This document shows, in pieces, positions 8,663 through 15,539 of a stretch of DNA of 24,810 bases. Position 1 is the first letter of the stretch. The number at the start of each line of letters is the position of its first letter. This DNA comes from Bacteroidaceae bacterium (GTDB taxonomy: Bacteria; Bacteroidota; Bacteroidia; Bacteroidales; Bacteroidaceae): NCBI GenBank assembly GCA_030843315.1, contig JAUUPT010000055.1:1-24810 (forward strand). Direction: 5' to 3'. The position numbers and the translations under genes were made by a program. The notes beneath the pieces were generated by a model. That model was not told the DNA's origin. It saw only the letters and a program-made list of their open reading frames with translations, and did no database searches.

Positions 8663-8683
8663 CAGCGCTTAAACAACAGTATT

Positions 8684-9415
8684 ATGCAAAACATGGGACA
8701 TAACATGCCATTAGCAAACAATCATATCTCTGTAGACTGCGTCGTAATAGGCTTTGACGGGGAGCAACTGAAAGCTCTGCTGATAAGACGCGCAGGCGAG
8801 GAGGAAGGTGAAGTCTTCCACGATATGAAGTTGCCCGGAAGTCTGATTTATATGGACGAAGACCTGGATGAAGCTGCCAAAAGAGTGCTAAACGAATTGA
8901 CGGGGCTGAAGAATGTGAACCTGATGCAATTCAAAGCATTCGGTTCCAAGAACCGCACAAAAGATCCGAAAGATGTTCATTGGCTGGAACGCGCCATGCA
9001 GTCCAGAGTAGAGCGCATCGTGACCATAGCTTATCTTTCGTTGGTAAAAATAGACAGGGCGTTGAATCGCGACCTGGACGATTATCAGGCCAGTTGGGTA
9101 GCCTTGCCGGATATAAAGGCTTTGGCATTCGACCATAACCTCATTATAAAGGAGGCTATGACTTATGTTCGCCAATATGTAGAGTTCAATCCCTCTTCTT
9201 TGTTCGACCTGTTGCCACGCAAGTTCACCGCCGCGCAGTTACGTACCTTGTACGAACTGGTATATGGAAAGCAGTATGACGTGCGCAACTTCCACAAGAA
9301 AATCGCTCTGATGGAGTATGTCGTTCCCTTGGAAGAGAAGCAGCAGGGAGTAGCCCATCGGGCAGCACGTTACTATCGTTTCGACAAGAAGATATATAAT
9401 AAGGTAAGACGGTAG
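8684..9415 (+). CDS. xylR: Nudix-domain transcriptional regulator of xylose utilisation (XylR/AraR/NrtR type)
   Basis: This 243-residue protein has an N-terminal Nudix-fold ligand domain (about residues 10-150) and a C-terminal winged helix (about 165-240, LFDLLPRKFTAAQLRTLYELVYGKQYDVRNFHKKI). The Nudix box region GSLIYMDEDLDEAAKRVLNE (52-71) keeps the framework but has KR and N where the catalytic Arg-Glu and Glu belong, so it should bind a ligand rather than hydrolyse one. From memory, this architecture is that of the Bacteroides sugar regulators of the NrtR family. It is first in the xyl operon, 36 bp before xylB, which points to a xylose-pathway effector and autoregulation; both are inferred. 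The ATG at 8684 is chosen because an upstream in-frame start would lie inside the promoter. Confidence 0.82.
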   Translation: MQNMGHNMPLANNHISVDCVVIGFDGEQLKALLIRRAGEEEGEVFHDMKLPGSLIYMDEDLDEAAKRVLNELTGLKNVNLMQFKAFGSKNRTKDPKDVHWLERAMQSRVERIVTIAYLSLVKIDRALNRDLDDYQASWVALPDIKALAFDHNLIIKEAMTYVRQYVEFNPSSLFDLLPRKFTAAQLRTLYELVYGKQYDVRNFHKKIALMEYVVPLEEKQQGVAHRAARYYRFDKKIYNKVRR

Positions 9416-9451
9416 TTCTTGCTTGAGTTTCAACATTTAATTTATCTATAT

Positions 9452-10942
9452 ATGTATTTATTAGGTTATGACATCGGAAGCTCGTCCGTTAAAGCGAGTC
9501 TGGTAAACGCAGAAAGCGGCAAGTGCGTAGCATCTGCATTCTTTCCGAAGACAGAAGCGGCTATTATCGCCGTAAAACCGGGTTGGGCAGAACAAAACCC
9601 CGAAACCTGGTGGGAGAACTTGAAACTGGCAACACAAGCCATAATGGCCGAGTCCGGCACAAATGCAGCTGAAATCAAAGCAATCGGTATCTCTTATCAG
9701 ATGCACGGATTAGTATGTGTCGACAAGGATCAGAATGTGCTGCGTCCTTCCATCATCTGGTGCGACTCGCGTGCTGTGCCCTACGGACAGAAAGCATTTG
9801 AGACACTGGGCGAGGAGAAATGCCTCTCCCATCTGCTGAACTCTCCGGGCAACTTCACAGCATCCAAGCTGGCGTGGATTAAGGAGAATGAACCGGCACT
9901 CTACGAAAAGATTTATAAGATAATGCTTCCGGGCGACTACATCGCTATGAAGCTGAGCGGTGATATCTGTACCACGGTATCCGGGCTTTCCGAAGGTATG
10001 TTCTGGGACTTCAAGAACAACTGCGTAGCCGACTTCCTGATGGATTACTACGGTTTCGACAGCTCCCTGATTGCCGACATCAAGCCAACCTTCTCCGAGC
10101 AAGGCCGTGTGAATGCTGCTGCCGCCAAAGAGTTGGGACTGAAAGAAGGCACCCCGATTACTTACCGTGCCGGCGACCAACCGAACAATGCCCTGTCACT
10201 GAATGTATTCAACCCGGGTGAAATTGCCTCTACGGCAGGAACTTCCGGTGTGGTATATGGCGTGAACGGTGCAGTGAACTACGACCCGAAATCACGTGTC
10301 AATACCTTTGCCCACGTCAACCATACAGACGAACAGACCCGTTTGGGTGTTCTTCTCTGCATCAACGGTACGGGTATCCTTAATTCCTGGGTGAAACGTA
10401 CCATCGCCCCCGAAGGCATCTCTTACAACGAAATGAACGTACTCGCCTCACAAGCTCCCATCGGCAGTGCGGGCATCAGCATCCTGCCCTTCGGCAACGG
10501 TGCGGAACGCATGCTCGAAAACAAGGAAATCAACTGCTCCATCCGCGGACTGAACTTCAACCTGCACGGCAAGCAGCACATTGTGCGTGCGGCACAAGAG
10601 GGCATTGTATTCTCATTCAAATATGGTATAGACATCATGGAAGGTATGGGCATCCCCGTACAGAAGATCCATGCAGGACATGCCAATATGTTCCTCAGTT
10701 CCATCTTCCGCGATACGCTGGCAGGTGTTACAGGGGCAGTTATCGAACTCTATGATACGGACGGATCGGTAGGTGCAGCCAAAGGCGCAGGTATCGGTGC
10801 AGGTATCTACAAAGACAATAACGAAGCATTCGCAACGCTGGAGAAGCTGGATGTCATCGAGCCCAACCAGGCGAAGCGCCAGGAGTATGCCGATGCGTAT
10901 GCACGCTGGAAGCATCGTTTGGAGAAGTCAATGGCACGGTAA
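9452..10942 (+). CDS. xylB: Xylulokinase XylB
   Basis: This FGGY-family carbohydrate kinase phosphorylates D-xylulose to xylulose 5-phosphate. The 496-residue protein starts MYLLGYDIGSSSVKASLV, with the N-terminal phosphate-binding motif and Asp7. It has SYQMHGLV (81-88), which contacts substrate in xylulokinases, IIWCDSRA (101-108), and the catalytic base Asp242 in YRAGDQPNNALS. The C-terminal glycine-rich GAAKGAGIGAGI is the adenine-side motif. The start at 9452 gives the normal family N-terminus. Its stop codon overlaps the first unit of the 8-mer array that fills the spacer before xylA. Confidence 0.95.
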   Translation: MYLLGYDIGSSSVKASLVNAESGKCVASAFFPKTEAAIIAVKPGWAEQNPETWWENLKLATQAIMAESGTNAAEIKAIGISYQMHGLVCVDKDQNVLRPSIIWCDSRAVPYGQKAFETLGEEKCLSHLLNSPGNFTASKLAWIKENEPALYEKIYKIMLPGDYIAMKLSGDICTTVSGLSEGMFWDFKNNCVADFLMDYYGFDSSLIADIKPTFSEQGRVNAAAAKELGLKEGTPITYRAGDQPNNALSLNVFNPGEIASTAGTSGVVYGVNGAVNYDPKSRVNTFAHVNHTDEQTRLGVLLCINGTGILNSWVKRTIAPEGISYNEMNVLASQAPIGSAGISILPFGNGAERMLENKEINCSIRGLNFNLHGKQHIVRAAQEGIVFSFKYGIDIMEGMGIPVQKIHAGHANMFLSSIFRDTLAGVTGAVIELYDTDGSVGAAKGAGIGAGIYKDNNEAFATLEKLDVIEPNQAKRQEYADAYARWKHRLEKSMAR

Positions 10943-11088
10943 TGTGCTAATGTGCTAATATGCCAATATGCTAATGAGCCTGCGGCATATCAGCATTGAT
11001 ATAAGAAGTATATTTAACACTAATAATTAACCCTGTGAGTAAGGTGCCCTGCCATTAGCACATCGGCACATTACCACATTAACACATT
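10941..11088. repeat. Phased inverted array of 8-mers between xylB and xylA
   Basis: The left arm (10941-10980) is five consecutive 8-mers: AATGTGCT twice, AATATGCC, AATATGCT and AATGAGCC. The right arm (11053-11088) carries the same 8-mer family in reverse complement (CATTAGCA, CATCGGCA, CATTACCA, CATTAACA). The two arms are in register: 10941-10976 and 11053-11088 could pair over 36 positions with about 30 matches, enclosing a loop of roughly 76 nt. The structure runs from the xylB stop to 8 bases before the xylA start codon, so it would shape the operon mRNA around xylA translation initiation. Confidence 0.9.
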
Positions 11089-11095
11089 AATCATT

Positions 11096-12412
11096 ATGGC
11101 AACAAAAGAGTATTTTCCCGGAATAGGAAAGATTAAATTCGAAGGTAAAGAAAGTATGAACCCGATGGCATTCCGTTACTACGATGCTGAAAAGGTTATC
11201 ATGGGTAAAAAGATGAAAGACTGGTTGAAGTTCGCTATGGCTTGGTGGCACACTCTCTGTGCAGAAGGCGGCGACCAGTTCGGTGGCGGTACGAAGCAAT
11301 TCCCCTGGAACGGCGCTGTTGATGCTATTCAGGCAGCTAAGAACAAGATGGATGCCGGTTTCGAATTCATGCAGAAGATGGGTATCGAATACTACTGCTT
11401 CCACGATGTAGACCTCTGCAACGAAGCTGATACCATCGAAGAATATGAAGCAAACCTGAAAGCGATCGTAGCATACGCCAAGCAGAAACAAGCCGAAACA
11501 GGTATCAAACTGTTGTGGGGTACTGCCAATGTATTCGGCCATGCACGCTACATGAACGGTGCTGCAACCAATCCTGACTTCGACGTAGTGGCCCGCGCTG
11601 CCATTCAAATCAAGAATGCTATTGACGCAACTATCGAACTGGGTGGTTCTAACTACGTATTCTGGGGCGGACGCGAAGGTTATATGTCTTTGCTGAACAC
11701 TGACCAGAAGCGTGAAAAAGACCATCTGGCACAGATGCTGACCATCGCTCGCGACTATGCCCGTGCACGTGGCTTCAAAGGCACCTTCCTGATTGAACCG
11801 AAACCGATGGAACCGACCAAGCATCAATATGACGTAGATACCGAAACCGTTATCGGCTTCCTGAAAGCTCACGGCTTGGACAAGGACTTCAAGGTAAACA
11901 TCGAAGTAAACCACGCCACCCTCGCAGGCCACACCTTCGAACACGAACTGGCTGTAGCCGTTGACAACGGTATGCTGGGCTCTATCGACGCCAACCGCGG
12001 TGACTACCAGAACGGCTGGGATACCGACCAATTCCCCATCGACAACTACGAACTGATTCAGGCTATGATGCAGATCATCCGCAACGACGGTTTGGGCAAT
12101 GGCGGTACTAACTTCGACGCTAAGACTCGTCGTAACTCTACTGACCTGGAAGATATCTTCATCGCTCACATCGCAGGTATGGACGTGATGGCACGTGCAT
12201 TGGAAAGCGCAGCCAAACTGCTGGAAGAATCTCCTTACAAGAAGATGTTGGCCGACCGTTACGCTTCATTCGATGCCGGCAAGGGTAAAGAATTCGAAGA
12301 AGGCAAGCTGACTTTGGAAGACGTTGTGGCTTATGCAAAGGCTAACGGCGAACCGAAACAAACCAGTGGCAAGCAAGAATTGTATGAGGCAATCGTAAAT
12401 ATGTATTGCTAA
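11096..12412 (+). CDS. xylA: Xylose isomerase XylA
   Basis: XylA interconverts D-xylose and D-xylulose using two divalent metal ions. The 438-residue length and sequence fit class II xylose isomerases. Visible motifs include WWHTLCAEGGDQFG, the catalytic YCFHDVDLC (His103, Asp106), WGGREGYMSLLNTD, the metal-ligand segment LIEPKPMEPTKHQYD, and NHATLAGHTFEHE with the second metal-site histidine. SIDANRGDYQNGWDTDQFP carries the final metal-binding aspartates. It lies second in the enzymatic part of the operon, after an unusual structured spacer. Codon choice is strongly biased (AAC, GAA, CTG), consistent with high expression. Confidence 0.97.
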   Translation: MATKEYFPGIGKIKFEGKESMNPMAFRYYDAEKVIMGKKMKDWLKFAMAWWHTLCAEGGDQFGGGTKQFPWNGAVDAIQAAKNKMDAGFEFMQKMGIEYYCFHDVDLCNEADTIEEYEANLKAIVAYAKQKQAETGIKLLWGTANVFGHARYMNGAATNPDFDVVARAAIQIKNAIDATIELGGSNYVFWGGREGYMSLLNTDQKREKDHLAQMLTIARDYARARGFKGTFLIEPKPMEPTKHQYDVDTETVIGFLKAHGLDKDFKVNIEVNHATLAGHTFEHELAVAVDNGMLGSIDANRGDYQNGWDTDQFPIDNYELIQAMMQIIRNDGLGNGGTNFDAKTRRNSTDLEDIFIAHIAGMDVMARALESAAKLLEESPYKKMLADRYASFDAGKGKEFEEGKLTLEDVVAYAKANGEPKQTSGKQELYEAIVNMYC

Positions 12413-12417
12413 TATAG

Positions 12418-12460
12418 AAAAGGTGGTAGGGTGATAAAGCAATCACCTTACCACTTTTAT
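12418..12460 (+). terminator. Hairpin terminator/attenuator between xylA and xylE
   Basis: A long stem pairs AGGTGGTAGGGTGAT (12421-12435) with ATCACCTTACCACTTT (12442-12457) around a 6-nt loop, including G-U pairs, followed by a modest T-rich stretch. It is intragenic to the operon, 6 nt after the xylA stop, and no strong promoter was seen before xylE. It more likely causes partial termination or 3'-end protection of the xylA message than complete termination. Confidence 0.7.
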
Positions 12461-12484
12461 TAATCCTCCTAATCTTATATTATC

Positions 12485-13960
12485 ATGAATTATACAGAAA
12501 AAGGTAGCAAAGCATACCTCTTCTCTATCGTGCTTGTAGCCGTTATCGGTGGCTTGCTGTTCGGTTACGACACAGCGGTGATTTCCGGTGCGGAGAAAGG
12601 GCTCCAGGCATTCTTTATGGGAGCCGACTTTCAATATACGGACACGATACATGGCATCACCTCATCCAGCGCATTGATTGGCTGTATCCTGGGTAGTGCC
12701 TTGTCGGGTTTCTTTGCATCCACTCTCGGTCGTAAAAGATCTCTCTTCGTTGCCGGTATCCTGTTCTTCCTGTCGGCATTAGGGTCATACAACCCTGAAT
12801 TCCTGTTCTTCAATTCAGGAACTCCTTCTTTCTCTTTGTTGGTAGCATTCAACCTTTACCGCGTATTGGGTGGTATCGGTGTAGGTCTGGCATCGGCCAT
12901 CTGTCCGATGTACATTGCCGAGATTGCGCCAAGTAACATCCGCGGAACACTGGTTTCGTGGAATCAATTTGCTATTATCTTCGGTCAGTTGGTAGTATAC
13001 TTTGTGAACTTCCTTATCCTGGGCAGCCATGTAAATCCGGTTATCGACCTGGTGAATGGTGTGAATCAGATTGTGAATCCGGATGCTGCGGCATGGACTA
13101 TCGCAACCGGTTGGCGCTTGATGTTTGCCAGTGAGGCTGTACCTGCGGGTATATTCACATTGCTGGTACTGTTTGTACCCGAAACGCCGCGTTACCTCGC
13201 CCTGTGTGGCAAGGACGAGAAGGCATTGAGCGTATTGAGCCGCATCAACGGTCTGGCTCAGGCCAAGGTCATCTTGTCCGAAATCAAGGCAACGGCCGAA
13301 GAAAAGACAGAAAAGCTCTTCACCTACGGATGGATGGTTATCTTCATCGGTATCATGTTGAGCGTGTTCCAGCAGGCTGTCGGCATCAATGCTGTGCTTT
13401 ACTTCGCTCCCCGTATATTCGAGACGATGGGCATGGGCAATCCGATGGTTCAGACGGTGCTTATGGGCGTCATCAATATTCTGTTCACCTTGTTGGCAGT
13501 GTTCACTGTTGAGAAGTGGGGACGCAAGCCGTTGCTTATTTCCGGTTCTATCGGTATGGCGATAGGCGCATTCGGGGTGGCTCTTTGCAATATAATAGGT
13601 GGCCTTCCTCCTATGTTCTCAGTTATCAGCATCATGGTATACAGTGCATCGTTCATGTTCAGCTGGGGACCGATCTGCTGGGTACTGATTGCCGAAATCT
13701 TCCCGAATACCATTCGTGGTACGGCGGTGGCCATTGCGGTGGCATTCCAATGGATATTCAACTTCATCGTTTCGTCTACCTTCCTGCCGATGTACAATAT
13801 GCGACTCGGGGAGATGGGAGACAAGTTCGGCCACATGTTTGCTTATGCCCTCTATGGCATTATCTGTGTGGTGGCGGCTATCTTCGTTTGGAAACTCGTT
13901 CCCGAGACGAAGGGCAAGACGCTGGAGGATATGAGTAAGCTCTGGAAAAAGAAGAAATAA
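12485..13960 (+). CDS. xylE: D-xylose:H+ symporter XylE (MFS sugar porter)
   Basis: This inner-membrane sugar porter has 491 residues and about 12 membrane segments. Family motifs are present in order: GGLLFGYDTAVISG, LGRKRSLF, YRVLGGIGVGLAS, PMYIAEIAPSNIRG, PETPRYL, FQQAVGINAVLYFAP, WGRKPLL, WGPICWVLIAEIFP and PETKGKTLEDM. The residues known to contact xylose in E. coli XylE have counterparts: Gln in WNQFAIIFGQ, QQ and Asn in FQQAVGIN, and Trp in WGPICW. Similarity to E. coli XylE is evident along the whole length. It is the last gene of the xyl operon, after an internal hairpin and before a strong terminator. Confidence 0.92.
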   Translation: MNYTEKGSKAYLFSIVLVAVIGGLLFGYDTAVISGAEKGLQAFFMGADFQYTDTIHGITSSSALIGCILGSALSGFFASTLGRKRSLFVAGILFFLSALGSYNPEFLFFNSGTPSFSLLVAFNLYRVLGGIGVGLASAICPMYIAEIAPSNIRGTLVSWNQFAIIFGQLVVYFVNFLILGSHVNPVIDLVNGVNQIVNPDAAAWTIATGWRLMFASEAVPAGIFTLLVLFVPETPRYLALCGKDEKALSVLSRINGLAQAKVILSEIKATAEEKTEKLFTYGWMVIFIGIMLSVFQQAVGINAVLYFAPRIFETMGMGNPMVQTVLMGVINILFTLLAVFTVEKWGRKPLLISGSIGMAIGAFGVALCNIIGGLPPMFSVISIMVYSASFMFSWGPICWVLIAEIFPNTIRGTAVAIAVAFQWIFNFIVSSTFLPMYNMRLGEMGDKFGHMFAYALYGIICVVAAIFVWKLVPETKGKTLEDMSKLWKKKK

Positions 13961-13979
13961 GAATTCTCTATTAAATAAG

Positions 13980-14023
13980 AAAGGTGTAGCCGAGGAAACG
14001 TCGACTACACCTTTTTCTTTTTA
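13980..14023 (+). terminator. Rho-independent terminator of the xyl operon
   Basis: The perfect stem AAGGTGTAG / CTACACCTT (13981-13989 with 14005-14013) is followed by TTTCTTTTT on the plus strand. It lies between convergent genes and may also serve the minus-strand gene ending at 14035, although its minus-strand T-run is weaker. Confidence 0.88.
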
Positions 14024-14034
14024 AGGAGACAGGG

Positions 14035-15231
14035 TTATTTCAGAATATCCTTTACCCGTTCAAACTTCCCGTCCGTCTTTTCCGGCACTATTTGCAGGAG
14101 GTAGGCAAGGAGGGGATAGATGTCTACATTGACAAAAACCTGGGAAGTATATCCTTTCTTGAAGTCCGGCCCGATGGCGCGGAAGATGACTTGCATCTCG
14201 GGGCTTTGCGGAAAATAGCCGTGGGCGCCTTTGTTATTGCGTGCCACGTCGGTGAACTGCCATCCCAGTTCGGGAGCTACCACGATATCGCCGATACGGT
14301 GGCTGCTGCCGTAGTTCAACTCTGCGGGAATATCTTCCTTCTTCCATACGTGGATGTGAGACACATCTTTCAAGGCATTATAAATGGAATCCCTGCAGCC
14401 GGCTTTGGAAAAGATGGAGGTCGGCGTACGGCCATCCACTACTTCGCACCATTCGGGCTTCAGATACTTGTTCATATCCACCACGCGCTCCTCGCTGATT
14501 TCGGCCATGCCGTGGTCGGATGTTACAATCAAGTTAATATTTTCGCTGAAGGGAAGGCTCTCTATCCGGGCACGCAGCACGCCCATCAGGCTGTCCATGT
14601 GCTGAACCACGGCAGCCGTCCCTTTGCTGACCGGACCGTTGCGGTGTCCGCTTCCATCGGGCTCTTCAAAGTAGAGCATGATGAGCCTGGGACGTTCTTC
14701 TTCGGGTTTCTGCAACCAGGTGAGGGCACTGTCTATGCGCTGCTCGAAGGTGAGGAAAGGCTTTGCACCCCACATGCGGTAATGCGTAGGGTAAGTGCCT
14801 TTGATAGCGATATCGGAGCCCACCCAGTACATATTGGCAGTCTTCAGGCCTTGCTTCTGGGCTGTCACCCAGATGGGTTCGCCCAGGTAGAAGTCGGGGG
14901 TGTAGCGGCTGGCAGAGTCACCCATCGAGTATTGGCGATGGTTATCCGCATCCCAGAAGGTGTTGTTGATGATGCCGTTGTGGTCGGGCACCAATCCCGT
15001 GGCAATGGTGTAATGGTTCGGGAAGGTGGAAGCGGGGAAAGAGGGCAGCATCACCGCTTTTACGCCATCCTGTGCCATCCGGTCCAGGTTGGGAGTTTGA
15101 TACATCGTGGGGTAATCCCAGCGGAAGCCATCGAGGGAGACGATGACAGTGTAATGCAGGTCAGGTGTTTGGGCATTCAGCGAAATAAGGAAAAACAGAA
15201 GGCCGAATGCGGTCATAATAAGTTTACGCAT
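14035..15231 (-). CDS. Exported nucleotide pyrophosphatase/phosphodiesterase (alkaline phosphatase superfamily)
   Basis: This is a 398-residue member of the type I phosphodiesterase/nucleotide pyrophosphatase family (PF01663). A signal peptide (residues 1-20, ending LNA before QTP) indicates export. Zinc-site motifs are clear: SLDGFRWDY with Asp34, the nucleophile Thr69 in FPASTFPNHY, EEPDGSGH, TSDHGM and GAHGY. The family hydrolyses phosphodiester or pyrophosphate bonds in nucleotides, dinucleotides or phospholipid headgroups; the substrate here is not predictable. It is monocistronic, with a -7 box TACCTTTG (15272-15279, minus) 40 bp upstream. It is divergent from the GNAT-nitrilase gene, with a tandem repeat array between them. 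Confidence 0.9.
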   Translation of the reverse strand: MRKLIMTAFGLLFFLISLNAQTPDLHYTVIVSLDGFRWDYPTMYQTPNLDRMAQDGVKAVMLPSFPASTFPNHYTIATGLVPDHNGIINNTFWDADNHRQYSMGDSASRYTPDFYLGEPIWVTAQKQGLKTANMYWVGSDIAIKGTYPTHYRMWGAKPFLTFEQRIDSALTWLQKPEEERPRLIMLYFEEPDGSGHRNGPVSKGTAAVVQHMDSLMGVLRARIESLPFSENINLIVTSDHGMAEISEERVVDMNKYLKPEWCEVVDGRTPTSIFSKAGCRDSIYNALKDVSHIHVWKKEDIPAELNYGSSHRIGDIVVAPELGWQFTDVARNNKGAHGYFPQSPEMQVIFRAIGPDFKKGYTSQVFVNVDIYPLLAYLLQIVPEKTDGKFERVKDILK

Positions 15232-15271
15232 ACTATAATTGTGTTAGAGTTCAGCAGATGGAATCTGCCGG

Positions 15272-15279
15272 CAAAGGTA
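15272..15279 (-). promoter_or_regulatory. -7 promoter box of the phosphodiesterase gene
   Basis: TACCTTTG on the minus strand is a perfect TAnnTTTG match 40 bp upstream of the ATG at 15231. A TTG (15297-15299) lies 17 bp upstream, shorter than the usual spacing. Confidence 0.55.
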
Positions 15280-15328
15280 TTGTTTTCTTCTCAAAGCAAG
15301 AACATTCCGGGACGTATTTTTCCTCTCT

Positions 15329-15439
15329 TCAAACCGCATCATCCGTTGGGGCAAAACAGATGGTCTGTCAGGGTCAAACAGATGGTCTGTTTGGGGTAAA
15401 CGCATGGTCTGTTTTAGGCAAACAGACCGTCTGTTTCGG
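15329..15439. repeat. Tandem array of 21-23-bp units between phosphodiesterase and GNAT-nitrilase genes
   Basis: Four clear units occupy 15351-15373, 15374-15396, 15397-15418 and 15419-15439. They share a core resembling CAAACAGATGGTCTGTTT, which contains an interrupted palindrome ACAGA-N3-TCTGT (degenerate in the third unit). Most units end in a G-rich junction. A fifth, degenerate unit (15329-15351) keeps the TCAAAC start and the TTGGGG end but not the palindrome. Unit length drops from 23 to 21 along the array. It has no unique spacers and no coding potential. Confidence 0.85.
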
Positions 15440-15500
15440 AACAATGGATTCTATCGAAGAAAAACTCTCTGTGGTGAAGATAATGTGTAAATATAAACTG

Positions 15501-15508
15501 TACCTTTG
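15501..15508 (+). promoter_or_regulatory. -7 promoter box of the GNAT-nitrilase gene
   Basis: TACCTTTG matches TAnnTTTG exactly and lies 31 bp before the ATG at 15540. No clear -33 TTG was found at the expected distance. It supports the short start over longer in-frame alternatives. Confidence 0.55.
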
Positions 15509-15539
15509 CACCGTCTTAATCAAGAATAGCAAGGATATT

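Larger units (their letters stand above)
8382..8683. other. Divergent intergenic region between fabD and the xyl regulator
   Basis: This 302-bp AT-rich region has no credible gene. It holds the fabD -7 box (8418-8425, minus) and the xyl operon promoter (8633-8662, plus). Between them is a perfect palindrome ATTGTA-N5-TACAAT (8478-8494), and two more ATTGTA copies lie at 8526-8531 and 8559-8564. These are candidate operator sites, but nothing in the sequence identifies the binding protein. Confidence 0.5.
15232..15539. other. Divergent intergenic region with tandem array and two promoters
   Basis: This 308-bp region holds a minus-strand -7 box (15272-15279), the 21-23-bp tandem array (15329-15439) and a plus-strand -7 box (15501-15508). 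The array therefore sits between the two promoters and could act on either. An open plus-strand frame crosses the region and joins the downstream gene, but it would translate the repeats and lies upstream of the promoter, so I treat it as non-coding. Confidence 0.6.

Noticed and set aside
10981..11052. Separate promoter for xylA in the loop of the 8-mer structure
   Set aside because: The best candidate, TATATTTA, lacks the final G of the -7 consensus and has no -33 partner.
14092..15399. Long open frame antisense to the phosphodiesterase gene
   Set aside because: The opposite strand carries intact catalytic motifs and a signal peptide. The antisense product has no family features and runs into the tandem array.
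15258..15539. N-terminal extension of the GNAT-nitrilase protein
   Set aside because: The frame is open, but it would translate the tandem array and lies upstream of the -7 box at 15501-15508. The family N-terminus begins near the ATG at 15540.
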